In this document: positions 17,177-25,431 of the stretch, piece by piece
Layout: each line of letters opens with the position of its first letter
Position numbering within the stretch: the first letter of the stretch is position 1
DNA from: Deltaproteobacteria bacterium
GTDB lineage: Bacteria; Bdellovibrionota; Bdellovibrionia; Bdellovibrionales; Bdellovibrionaceae
Reading direction: 5' to 3'
NCBI GenBank assembly: GCA_017302835.1
Contig: JAFLCC010000003.1
Span: forward strand, 62,001 to 126,000
Length of the DNA stretch: 64,000 bases
Notes under the pieces: model-generated
What the model was told of the DNA's origin: nothing
Seen by the model: only the letters and a program-made list of their open reading frames with translations
The model's database searches: none
Position numbers and translations under genes: made by a program

Positions 17177-17617
17177 ATGAAACAAACAAAGACATTCATG
17201 GCGAAATCAGAAGAAGTTTCGCGCAAATGGTACCTCATTGATGCGACTGATAAAAAAGTAGGTCGTATTGCCACCCATATTGCCCATATTTTAAGAGGTA
17301 AAAATAAACCAACCTACACTCCACACGCGGATACAGGTGATTTTGTAGTTGTTATCAATACGGACAAAATGGTTTTAACTGGTAACAAATGGAGCAGTAA
17401 AAAATATTATCGACATTCTCGATTTTTTGGATCTATGAAGGAATCTACAGCTGCTGAAGTAAAGAAAGAAGATTCTTCTTTTATTATTCACGAAGCCGTC
17501 AGAGGAATGCTTCCAACAAACAAGATGTCTCGTCACTTAATTTTAAAAATGAAAGCTTATCCAGGTGCCGTACATGGCCATGCCGCACAAAAACCTGAAG
17601 CTTATAATATAGAGTAA
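17177..17617 (+). CDS. rplM: 50S ribosomal protein L13
   Basis: Large-subunit ribosomal protein. Recognised by WYLIDATDKKVGRIATHIA, HADTGDFVVVIN and the conserved AVRGMLPTNKMSRHLI. The ATG at 17177 is chosen because GGAG lies six bases before it; the ATG two codons earlier abuts the same site and cannot use it. 146 residues, normal length. Fifteen bases separate it from rpsI, the usual bacterial pair. Confidence 0.97.
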   Translation: MKQTKTFMAKSEEVSRKWYLIDATDKKVGRIATHIAHILRGKNKPTYTPHADTGDFVVVINTDKMVLTGNKWSSKKYYRHSRFFGSMKESTAAEVKKEDSSFIIHEAVRGMLPTNKMSRHLILKMKAYPGAVHGHAAQKPEAYNIE

Positions 17618-17631
17618 AGAGGGAATTGAAA

Positions 17632-18030
17632 ATGGCAAGTACTGATAAATTATTTTATGCGACTGGAAGAAGAAAAACGAGCACCGCAAGGGTTTTTTTA
17701 AAACCTGGAAAAGGTCAAGTGACTGTCAACGGCAAAAAGCTTGATGAGTTTATGAGTCGATTGCAATCCAGAATGGTTGTGATGCAGCCTCTAGAACTGT
17801 TAAGCCAATCCGAAAAGTTTGATGCGAAAGTGACGGTTCATGGTGGCGGGGAGGCTGGACAAGCAGGAGCTATTCGATTGGGAATGGCAAGGGCACTTCA
17901 GGCTTTTAACCCTGAATACAGAGCAACGCTAAAAAAAGCAGGGTACCTCACTCGTGATCAAAGAATGGTTGAGCGTAAGAAATACGGTAAATCTGGAGCA
18001 CGAAGAAGATACCAATACTCTAAGAGATAA
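17632..18030 (+). CDS. rpsI: 30S ribosomal protein S9
   Basis: Small-subunit ribosomal protein with the typical start ATGRRKTSTARVFLKPG and the basic tail ending KKYGKSGARRRYQYSKR, which reaches the tRNA in the P site. The ATG at 17632 has AGAGGG about eight bases upstream; an in-frame TTG two codons earlier is less likely. 132 residues, normal. Ends the rplM-rpsI operon, followed by a strong terminator. Confidence 0.97.
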   Translation: MASTDKLFYATGRRKTSTARVFLKPGKGQVTVNGKKLDEFMSRLQSRMVVMQPLELLSQSEKFDAKVTVHGGGEAGQAGAIRLGMARALQAFNPEYRATLKKAGYLTRDQRMVERKKYGKSGARRRYQYSKR

Positions 18031-18084
18031 TATTTTTAATAATCTAATAGAAAAAAATCTGTTAGAAATGAAAATGAATAGACC

Positions 18085-18123
18085 AAAAAGAGCTAACTAT
18101 AAAAAGTTAGCTCTTTTTTTTTT
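18085..18123 (+). terminator. Rho-independent terminator of rplM-rpsI
   Basis: AAAAAGAGCTAACT pairs with AGTTAGCTCTTTTT around an ATAAAA loop and runs into nine or more Ts. About 55 bases after the rpsI stop. The A-tract on the left would let it act from the other strand as well. Confidence 0.92.
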
Positions 18124-18279
18124 GGAACAAATCAAGTGATTCATTTCGAAATAGTTTCGACATATTTCGTGTCTTACTGTGAGATTAACATCTCTAGATG
18201 AGACTCTCTTTAGCCAAAATTTTGAAGTTTCACCTTTTGACTGTAAACTGTGGTTATAGACTAAGGTCGGGGGCGTGGA

Positions 18280-18891
18280 ATGAGAAAAAATGTTTATATA
18301 AAAATTTTCATGTTGTCTTATGCCAGCCTGGCCATGATAGGTTCATTTCAAAATTGTGCCCAATCTAAAGTTGGAAAGGGCAACGAACTTGTTCCTGGAA
18401 CAATAACACCAGTTGAAAACCTTGATTCCGGTGAAAGTAAAAACCCGAAATTGAATTCTGTGGACCTAAAAAATGCTTCAAGCTTAGACCTTCAAGTAAA
18501 TTCCTTATTTTCAAAAAATAATCGAAATGAAAAGCCTCGTCTTTTAATAAATTTATCCAATGGTGAAATGAGGCAAGTGAATCTAGAAGGACAAGTGGTT
18601 AGTCAAATACGTCTTTGCCTTTTGCAAGAGGAGTTGTCTGAATTAAGTGCCATTATTGACACCGCAGAAATTTGTACCACTGATTCTAAGGTCAGCTCGG
18701 ATGCCGTGTGCACCTTGGAATACATTTATCCTTACGCAAAAGTGCAGCTTAGTTCAAATGAAATCATAAACCTTGGAGAAAAAACTGGGGGTTGTGGAAA
18801 TGTTTTGGATCTTTGTGAAGAACATAAAAAAGCGCTGAATGGATTTATATCCTATTTGTCTTCAAATTTAGATAATAGAAAGTGTTTGTAG
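18280..18891 (+). CDS. Predicted lipoprotein of unknown function
   Basis: 203 residues. The signal segment IKIFMLSYASLAMIGSFQNC ends at a Cys in the context FQNC; Asn at -1 is not the textbook lipobox, but this FQNC pattern is, as I recall, frequent among predicted Bdellovibrio lipoproteins. The mature part has six more Cys (for example IRLCLLQEE, AEICTTDS, AVCTLEY, GGCGNVLDLCEE), enough for three disulfides. No family recognised. The gene converges with the menaquinone operon, the two stops being four bases apart. Confidence 0.7.
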   Translation: MRKNVYIKIFMLSYASLAMIGSFQNCAQSKVGKGNELVPGTITPVENLDSGESKNPKLNSVDLKNASSLDLQVNSLFSKNNRNEKPRLLINLSNGEMRQVNLEGQVVSQIRLCLLQEELSELSAIIDTAEICTTDSKVSSDAVCTLEYIYPYAKVQLSSNEIINLGEKTGGCGNVLDLCEEHKKALNGFISYLSSNLDNRKCL

Positions 18892-18895
18892 TATT

Positions 18896-19213
18896 CTACA
18901 CTTTTAGAATTTCATTAAGAATATTTAATCTATCTAGTTCTGGGTGGCATATCCAAACACCTGTCTGATGAGGATTCTTTTGAGAAATAAATCCAACAGC
19001 CTGGCTGCCAGTTGGACAGGTTCCAAGACAGCTTGAGTTCATAACCCTAATCTTACCTTTTAAACCTTTGGAGTTTAGTTCCGTTTTTAAGAAATCTTTT
19101 AAGTTTTCACCAGGATTACCTGTTTGATTTAATGAATCCTTGGAGATATCTTTGCCACACTTGGTGCAGATAAAGACAGAAAGCTCACTCCAAGATAGGT
19201 TTTCGGTTTTCAT
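18896..19213 (-). CDS. Thioredoxin-like [2Fe-2S] ferredoxin
   Basis: 105 residues with the four-Cys arrangement of this small ferredoxin fold: ICTKCGKD near residue 16 and SSCLGTCPTGSQAV near residue 60. The cluster would carry electrons. It overlaps the 3' end of menE by 29 bases, so it is the last gene of the menaquinone operon, which suggests a link with quinone metabolism or with a redox partner expressed together with it. The link is inferred from position only. Confidence 0.8.
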   Translation of the reverse strand: MKTENLSWSELSVFICTKCGKDISKDSLNQTGNPGENLKDFLKTELNSKGLKGKIRVMNSSCLGTCPTGSQAVGFISQKNPHQTGVWICHPELDRLNILNEILKV

Positions 19214-20420
19214 TAATTACCTCCATATTTTTTAATGAACAAAGTTCAGAATACTTAATCTTACCCAAGTCTGTTCTTGGAATGAAATCTATTATAAAAT
19301 ATAACTTAATTTGTTCAAAAGGTAATAATTTTTTATTAAATTCTTGGATCCTAGGAATAATTTTTTCCGAAACAAAATTATTTAAGGCAGAGGATGACTC
19401 AAGGAATGGATTTAGAGATTCTTGAGAAATAATTAAAACTAACTTGTTTTCATTTCTCAAGTCAGGAATAGAGATAATTGTCATCTCAACTCTCACTTGC
19501 TGAGCCTCCATTTCCTGAAGTAAAAGTGAACGGAGGGAAAACAAATTCACTAATTCACCTTTAATTTTAATTAAGTCCTTTTCTCGACCTTTCAGAAAGA
19601 AGAGTCCTTCTTTAGATTCAGCAAGATCTTCGGAAATCCAAAAATTATTTACAATTTTTGGGGGAGTGAAGATAAATTTTTTATCGGAACCTTGTTCTGA
19701 CAAATATCCCGAAAACAAAGAATCGCATTGAATCATCAAATTATTTTCTTTTGAAATTTTAAACTGACAACCAGGCAAGCCAGAGTAGGAATCATCAGTT
19801 TGGTCAGAAGTTGCGACCATACTTGCAGTCTCTGTCATTCCAAATGTTTTTACAATAGGCCAATCTAGGGATTTGGCAGCAACAAAAAGACTTTCAGATA
19901 AAGAACCTCCGCCGACAAAAACAAGTCTTAAGTGTTTGGGAGCTTTTAATTTTTGATTTACAATATCAAAAATTTGTGTAGGAACTAAGGAGGTAAGATG
20001 AATGTTATTTTTGTATAGGGTTTCGTAAAAAAGAGATAAGCTCCATTTATCAAGATGAAATACATTTTGTTGGAATTCGTAGGCCCGAGCGACGATTCCA
20101 AGTCCTCCAACGTGAAACAGAGGTAAGGTCAGAAGCCAATTTTCATTTCTAGAAAAATTAAAAAAACTTCCAACGCATTTTGCGGAGTTTAACAGAGCTT
20201 GTATTTTTAACAGAACCAGTTTCAGATAGAAAGATTGAGTGCCTGAGGTCGGCACCAGAATCACAGGGGAATCAAATTCTTTATTTTCTTTAAAGAAATC
20301 TTGAACACGAACTAATAATTCATTTTGTTTAGTTTCTGATAAGTGAGAATTGAGAACCAGAAAGTTTTTGTTTTCAAAGAGCTCATCAAGGTTTTTAGGA
20401 TTTAAAGAATAGAGAGTCAT
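19185..20420 (-). CDS. menE: 2-succinylbenzoate--CoA ligase
   Basis: Activates o-succinylbenzoate with CoA in menaquinone synthesis. Recognisable AMP-forming ligase features in 411 residues: VILVPTSGTQSF (the Ser/Thr-rich phosphate loop, a divergent form of SGTTG), LTLPLFHVGGLGIVARA, FVGGGSLSESL, KTFGMTETASMVATS and KGREKDLIKIKGELVN. Its ATG overlaps the menC stop (ATGA), implying coupling. The assignment rests on the neighbours menB, menA and menC as well as on the ligase fold. Slightly shorter than typical MenE (450-490). Confidence 0.88.
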   Translation of the reverse strand: MTLYSLNPKNLDELFENKNFLVLNSHLSETKQNELLVRVQDFFKENKEFDSPVILVPTSGTQSFYLKLVLLKIQALLNSAKCVGSFFNFSRNENWLLTLPLFHVGGLGIVARAYEFQQNVFHLDKWSLSLFYETLYKNNIHLTSLVPTQIFDIVNQKLKAPKHLRLVFVGGGSLSESLFVAAKSLDWPIVKTFGMTETASMVATSDQTDDSYSGLPGCQFKISKENNLMIQCDSLFSGYLSEQGSDKKFIFTPPKIVNNFWISEDLAESKEGLFFLKGREKDLIKIKGELVNLFSLRSLLLQEMEAQQVRVEMTIISIPDLRNENKLVLIISQESLNPFLESSSALNNFVSEKIIPRIQEFNKKLLPFEQIKLYFIIDFIPRTDLGKIKYSELCSLKNMEVINENRKPILE

Positions 20421-21439
20421 TTTCGTAACCCTTGGAGAGCAGAAGATTTTCTAAATTCTGTAGATTTTAAAAAAGAGAAGAATTCACCAAATCTCTTTTC
20501 TGGACTTTCACAAATGGCCGTTTGAAAAGGGTAAAATAAATCAAAAGGATGGTTTTCAAAAAGCGAAAAGGTGTGAAGGCCAGGAGTGGTAAAGTTTTTA
20601 GGAAATTCCTTTTTCAAAAAGGAATAATAGAGATAAGATCTCCAGGTTCCAACTGGCGAATCCATCATATTTGTTACTGTTATTTTTTTGTTTTCAGAAA
20701 TTAATTTTAAAATAAAATCATAAGAAATAGAACGTGTGGGTTTTAGAATAATATATTGAGCCATCTTGGGTACTTCAATTTTATTTCCAATTTGATCGTA
20801 GGCTAAAGGAAAAAGGCTGGCGAGAAGAGTCCATTCTTTTTCAGAGTAGGGCGTCGGGTCTTCCAAGTATTCTAAGTTAGGTATTTTTTTCAATGCAGAA
20901 TAAGCATCAGAAATATTTTTTGTTTCTAAACAGGAATTAAAATCTAGCCTGATTTCAAAGTGATTCAAGTTTTGCTTTAGTAGCAATCTGATTTCCTGTT
21001 CAAAATTTTTCGTTATTTTAAATTTTATGGTTTCAAATCCAAGTGATTGGAGTTTTTCCAATTCTAAGGGCAAAAGATCTGATGGGAAAGCGTTGAAGAC
21101 ATAGTTTGTCTTTACATTTGCAAAAGAAAGATCCGCAGATCGTGGAAAAATGAAATCTTTATAAAATAAAAGTTCTTGATTAATTAATTTCTTAATTTGT
21201 AGGTTCACTTCTAATTTTAAATGTTCTTGCTTTTCGTCTCCCAGCTCAGGCCAATAAATATAATCAAAATAAGTTGAAAAAAAATCTTGTACTTTAGAAA
21301 GCAAAGGATTGTTGTTAAAGGACTCCTCTGATTTAAGTTTAAGCCAAAGACCTCGTCTTTCATTATTATTAATTACCAAAGAGTTAAGAGGCTGCTTTGG
21401 TATAAAAGAATAATCAGAGGTGAAATAATTTTCTAACAT
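20417..21439 (-). CDS. menC: o-Succinylbenzoate synthase
   Basis: Enolase-superfamily enzyme that dehydrates SHCHC to o-succinylbenzoate. The barrel residues can be followed: FETIKFKITKNFEQEI (K-x-K acid/base pair), EIRLDFNSCL (metal Asp), LEYLEDPTPY (metal Glu), PLAYDQIGNK (metal Asp) and YIILKPTRSI (opposite Lys). I start it at ATG 21439 (340 residues), 16 bases after the menA stop; the open frame continues upstream through menA but without a ribosome-binding site, and the added residues are not MenC-like. Confidence 0.88.
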   Translation of the reverse strand: MLENYFTSDYSFIPKQPLNSLVINNNERRGLWLKLKSEESFNNNPLLSKVQDFFSTYFDYIYWPELGDEKQEHLKLEVNLQIKKLINQELLFYKDFIFPRSADLSFANVKTNYVFNAFPSDLLPLELEKLQSLGFETIKFKITKNFEQEIRLLLKQNLNHFEIRLDFNSCLETKNISDAYSALKKIPNLEYLEDPTPYSEKEWTLLASLFPLAYDQIGNKIEVPKMAQYIILKPTRSISYDFILKLISENKKITVTNMMDSPVGTWRSYLYYSFLKKEFPKNFTTPGLHTFSLFENHPFDLFYPFQTAICESPEKRFGEFFSFLKSTEFRKSSALQGLRK

Positions 21440-21455
21440 TTTTAAAACAATTTCC

Positions 21456-22361
21456 TTAAATAATAAATCCAATAGAAATACAAAGACCAAAAAGCAAATG
21501 CAAAGCGGCGGCTTGTGCCAGGAATTTGTTGTAAATAGGGCCAGGCGGGTGAATCGATACATTTCTCGTTATTTTAATTGCCAAAGGGAGTGACAAAAAG
21601 GGGATTATAAAAACGAAAGGCTTATGGGAGACGAGCCAAAACAGATTTAAAAAGAATGGAAGAAGGCACAAGGCTCTAATTTCAAATTTGGCGAAATCAA
21701 TTCCAAACCTTACCGCAAGTGTTTTTTTGTTAGCAAGAGTGTCCCCGTGAACGTCTCTCAGGTTATTCAAGGCAATTAATACCGTGGCCAGCAATCCAAT
21801 TTGGAGTCCTAATACCCAGGATCCCCAATTTATATATTGAGTGTGTAAATAGAAAATTCCCTGTACCGCAACAAATCCAAAAAATAAGATAACAAATAAA
21901 TCACCAAGCCCTTTGTAAGCCAAAGGGTAGGGGCCAGCCGTGTAGCCGTATCCAAAAAGAATAGATACAATGCCGACAGTCACCATCGGCCATCCACCAA
22001 TAAGTACCAAGGGTATCCCTAAGATAAGGGCCAGAAAAAAAAAGAGTGAGGCGATCAACATGACTTGAGTAAATGAAAAAATACCAGCTTGCGTGACTCT
22101 CTTGGGACCAATTCGGTTTTCAGTATCCGCACCTTTTTTGAAATCAATGGCATCATTAACCAAATTGGTTCCAATTTGAATAAACACCGCTGAAAATAAA
22201 GCGTAGAAAAAAACTCTTAAACTCCAAGCCGTTGATAAACTGGAAGCATAGCAAGTTCCAGCCAAACACGGAACAAAGGCGGCGGTGAGGGTTTTTGGAC
22301 GAGCTGCCAATCCTAGGCTCTTGACGATAGAGAAAAAATCATTCGGTGCGGTCGTACTCAT
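21456..22361 (-). CDS. menA: 1,4-Dihydroxy-2-naphthoate polyprenyltransferase
   Basis: UbiA-family membrane enzyme that adds the isoprenoid chain to DHNA. 301 residues with about eight to nine membrane helices. Both Asp-rich motifs are visible: [18 protein letters not shown] with the following GPKRVTQAG (about residue 65) and [18 protein letters not shown] (about 195). Starts three bases after the menB stop, so it is in the same operon. Standard length for MenA. Confidence 0.94.
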   Translation of the reverse strand: MSTTAPNDFFSIVKSLGLAARPKTLTAAFVPCLAGTCYASSLSTAWSLRVFFYALFSAVFIQIGTNLVNDAIDFKKGADTENRIGPKRVTQAGIFSFTQVMLIASLFFFLALILGIPLVLIGGWPMVTVGIVSILFGYGYTAGPYPLAYKGLGDLFVILFFGFVAVQGIFYLHTQYINWGSWVLGLQIGLLATVLIALNNLRDVHGDTLANKKTLAVRFGIDFAKFEIRALCLLPFFLNLFWLVSHKPFVFIIPFLSLPLAIKITRNVSIHPPGPIYNKFLAQAAALHLLFGLCISIGFII

Positions 22362-22364
22362 TAG

Positions 22365-23240
22365 TTAAGGTAATCTTGGAAATTTATCAAAATTTGGTTT
22401 TCGTTTCTCAACGTAGGCATTGCGACCTTCTTGAGCTTCTTCACTCATGTAATAAAGTAAAGTTGCATTTCCAGCTAGGTCCAGTAAACCCATTTGACCA
22501 TCACAATCGGCATTAAGACAGGCTTTCAGGCAACGAAGAGAAAGGGGAGAGTGTTCTAGCATTTCACGACACCATTTGACTGTTTCAATTTCTAAATCTT
22601 CAACGGGAACTATATGGTTCACAAGGCCCATATCTAAAGCCTGCTGAGCATTATATTGCCGACATAAAAACCAAATCTCCCGAGCTTTTTTTTGTCCCAC
22701 AATTCGGGCTAAATAACTGGAACCTAGGCCTCCATCAAAAGAACCGACCTTGGGACCTGTCTGACCAAAACGGGCATTATCCGCAGCAATAGAGAGATCA
22801 CAGACAACATGGAGCACATGTCCGCCACCAATGGCATATCCAGCAATCATAGCCACCACGGGTTTGGGCATTTGGCGAATTTGCTTTTGGACATCTAGTA
22901 TATTCAAACGAGGTATGCCATCTGATCCAACATATCCCGCTTCACCACGAACTCTTTGATCTCCGCCAGAGCAAAAGGCCATAGGTCCTTCACCGCACAA
23001 GATAATGACCCCCACAGTAGAGTCTTCCCTAACAAGATGAAAGGCCTCCTGCAATTCAAAAACCGTCTGGGGTCTAAAGGCATTTCTAACTTCAGGTCTA
23101 TTGATGGTGATTTTTGCAATACCATCCGTAGTTTTTTCCAGCTTGATATCGGAAAATTTCTTTAATGGAAGCCATTCAGCACCTGATTTAATTTTTCTTT
23201 CTTGATGTTTTTTTGTAAATTCTTTTGATGATAATTCCAT
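22365..23240 (-). CDS. menB: 1,4-Dihydroxy-2-naphthoyl-CoA synthase
   Basis: Crotonase-fold enzyme that closes the naphthoquinone ring from succinylbenzoyl-CoA. Motifs: [13 protein letters not shown], the oxyanion loop [45 protein letters not shown] and the final [13 protein letters not shown] tail that MenB alone has. 291 residues, normal. First gene of menB-menA-menC-menE-ferredoxin. The genes for the earlier and later steps (menF, menD, menH, ubiE/menG) are not in this window. Confidence 0.95.
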   Translation of the reverse strand: MELSSKEFTKKHQERKIKSGAEWLPLKKFSDIKLEKTTDGIAKITINRPEVRNAFRPQTVFELQEAFHLVREDSTVGVIILCGEGPMAFCSGGDQRVRGEAGYVGSDGIPRLNILDVQKQIRQMPKPVVAMIAGYAIGGGHVLHVVCDLSIAADNARFGQTGPKVGSFDGGLGSSYLARIVGQKKAREIWFLCRQYNAQQALDMGLVNHIVPVEDLEIETVKWCREMLEHSPLSLRCLKACLNADCDGQMGLLDLAGNATLLYYMSEEAQEGRNAYVEKRKPNFDKFPRLP

Positions 23241-23302
23241 GCCCTAGAAGTATCTTTTCCTGGCTAAAGAGGCAAGCGACAAATGCCTTTCGCAATGAAA
23301 AA

Positions 23303-23308
23303 ATTATA
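23303..23308 (-). promoter_or_regulatory. menB: Candidate -10 box of the menaquinone operon
   Basis: A consensus TATAAT reads on the minus strand about 63 bases upstream of the menB start. I see no convincing -35 hexamer at the usual distance, so this is a weak candidate. Confidence 0.3.
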
Positions 23309-23367
23309 GTTCTTTTAACGAAGATTTTTGCTTAATTCGGGTGAAGATTTTGTGCAAGGATGCCAGT

Positions 23368-24153
23368 CTATCGTTGCTGGTCTTGTTCTTGATTTCTAGT
23401 AGGGCGGTAAGAAGCTCCTTGTTGAGAACGTAACCAGTCAAGATTAGGATCTAGATTTTTTTTTGCATTTTTATTATTTTTTTTGTAGGCGAAGGCGCTA
23501 TAACTTTCAGACGTCATTTCCTTAATGGCTTCGCTAGAATCGACTGTTGCAAAATGGAGACACATGTTGTCTCCCGAAGTTGTGCAAATGTTGGTTCTTA
23601 TTTCAGAATGGCGTGGTCCACATTTTTGCATTGTATTATATCCGAGTGAAACTGCATTTGAGGTTGAAGATCGCGCGGAGATACATTTTGTAGTTTCCTT
23701 ATCTAAAAGTTTTTGTGATGGTAAAAAACCGTCGAGAACAACAAGAGAAACTTTTTTTTGATCTTTGATCCTATCAGCAATTTCATTTGATAAAGCAGAG
23801 CCAGAAGAATGGCCAACAAGAACGTAATTTGTATCTTTTGAGGTATCCTGATTTATGTCATTAATAATTGAATTAATTTGTTTTTTTCCTGCAGTTATGG
23901 CGGCGTCCTTTTGGAAATTCCCGCCAGCAGGATAGGGATAACTTTCAAAAGTATAATCACCAGAATAATCGTCAGGAGATTCAAGCTTCAATTTGGTAAT
24001 TTTAGTTCTAGCAGCTTCTTTCCAAACATCCATTTGATCTCTAGTGGCGCCAACGCCTCCAAAGTAAATAACCTTCGTGGTTTTGGCATTAGATAGGCTA
24101 TATAAAAAAGCAAAGGTTAATAAATATTTAATCATCAGATCTAAGGATATCAT
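23368..24153 (-). CDS. Secreted alpha/beta-hydrolase-like protein
   Basis: Signal peptide MISLDLMIKYLLTFAFLYSL followed by SNAKT (start could also be ATG 24135, MIKYLL). The mature protein opens with KVIYFGGVGATRDQMDVW, a strand-loop where hydrolases place the oxyanion hole, and has NYVLVGHSSGSALSNEIADR, the G-x-S-x-G nucleophile elbow. VSLVVLDGFLPS may be the acid strand and CLHFATVDSSE could supply His. A periplasmic or extracellular lipase/esterase is plausible. The tail (PTRNQEQDQQR) is Gln-rich. 261 residues; substrate unknown. Confidence 0.72.
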   Translation of the reverse strand: MISLDLMIKYLLTFAFLYSLSNAKTTKVIYFGGVGATRDQMDVWKEAARTKITKLKLESPDDYSGDYTFESYPYPAGGNFQKDAAITAGKKQINSIINDINQDTSKDTNYVLVGHSSGSALSNEIADRIKDQKKVSLVVLDGFLPSQKLLDKETTKCISARSSTSNAVSLGYNTMQKCGPRHSEIRTNICTTSGDNMCLHFATVDSSEAIKEMTSESYSAFAYKKNNKNAKKNLDPNLDWLRSQQGASYRPTRNQEQDQQR

Positions 24154-24363
24154 TTTAAATTTCTCATCTTTAATTCTACATTTTTTTTGTTAAAATAGAA
24201 GTCGAATTTTCATTTTTTACGACCAAATCGAATAAATTTCTACTCTAATTGTAAATTAGGTGTCGAAGTCATTGACGAATTGACTTTAATTTCTGGACTG
24301 ACGTAAACCTAGGGAATCCATTTCCAATGGAAAAGATACTCAGTAGCTGGGTGGAGGTTTTTG

Positions 24364-25428
24364 ATGAAAAATATTTTAGAGCGTGTTGATATTATGCCTA
24401 TTGATTTAAAAAAATTGATTCCGTTTATTAAAGACACCCAGATTGTTGTTACCGGTGCCAATGGGTTTATTGGCAGTGTGATTGTTTGGCAGCTCAATCA
24501 ATTAGGATTTACCCAGATTGTGGCAGTAGACAGTGTAGAGCTGACGGAAAGAAATCTACTGCAAAATCTAAAGTACTTAAAATTTTATTCAAAAAATGAT
24601 TTTTTAAAATATTTAAAGACCCCAGACCCTTCACGAAATATTTCTTGGATTATTCATATGGGGGCTTGTTCGTCAACAACAGAAACCAATTGGGATTTTT
24701 TATTGGAAAATAACACTCATTATTCTCAAACTCTGGCAGAGTGGTGTTGTATTAATAAGGCGAATTATATATACGCTTCGAGCGCTGCCACCTATGGCGC
24801 TGGTGAAAATGGGTTTGATGATCATTTTGATTCGGAAAAACTCAAACCTTTGAACCTTTATGGGGAATCCAAGGTTTTATTTGATCGATGGATGTTGAAC
24901 CCATCCCAAAGCCCTCATTCGAAACCGAATTGTTTTTATGGTTTAAAATTTTTCAATGTTTTTGGTCCGATGGAATATCATAAAGAATCTATGGCCAGCG
25001 TCGTTTACAAGTCTTTTCATTTGATTCAAAAGACAGGACAAATTCAATTATTTAAATCCCATCGATCTGAATACAAAGATGGAGAACAGTTACGGGATTT
25101 TGTGTACGTTAAAGATGTCTCTCGTTGGATATTGGAATTGATGTTATTAAAACCTGAAAATGGAATCTATAATATGGGCTTTGGTAAAGCACGTACCTGG
25201 CTTGATTTAGCAAGAAGTGTTTTTTCAGCCATGGGTAGGGAGCCAAAGATAGAATGGATTGCAATCCCCGAGAACATTAAAAATCAATACCAGTACTTTA
25301 CCGAAGCTAAAATGAGTAAACTTTTTGCTCAAAAGTTGTCTCTGCCCCAGTGGCCTTTAGAAAAAGCAGTTGAGGATTATGTGCAAAATTATTTAAAGGA
25401 AGGAGATGCTTTTTTGAAAGCAAACTAA
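24364..25428 (+). CDS. hldD: ADP-L-glycero-D-manno-heptose-6-epimerase
   Basis: Short-chain-type epimerase that makes the heptose precursor of the LPS inner core. Features: NAD-binding VVTGANGFIGSVI (about residue 32), SSAATYGAGENGFDD, and the YGESKVLFDRW motif with the catalytic Tyr and Lys; FGPMEYHKESMASVVYKSF and DFVYVKD are HldD-typical. Start at ATG 24364 with GGAGG seven to eight bases upstream; TTG one codon earlier is less likely. 354 residues, slightly longer than E. coli HldD (310) because of about 25 extra amino-terminal residues. Three bases ahead of the hydroxylase gene. Confidence 0.92.
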   Translation: MKNILERVDIMPIDLKKLIPFIKDTQIVVTGANGFIGSVIVWQLNQLGFTQIVAVDSVELTERNLLQNLKYLKFYSKNDFLKYLKTPDPSRNISWIIHMGACSSTTETNWDFLLENNTHYSQTLAEWCCINKANYIYASSAATYGAGENGFDDHFDSEKLKPLNLYGESKVLFDRWMLNPSQSPHSKPNCFYGLKFFNVFGPMEYHKESMASVVYKSFHLIQKTGQIQLFKSHRSEYKDGEQLRDFVYVKDVSRWILELMLLKPENGIYNMGFGKARTWLDLARSVFSAMGREPKIEWIAIPENIKNQYQYFTEAKMSKLFAQKLSLPQWPLEKAVEDYVQNYLKEGDAFLKAN

Positions 25429-25431
25429 TTT

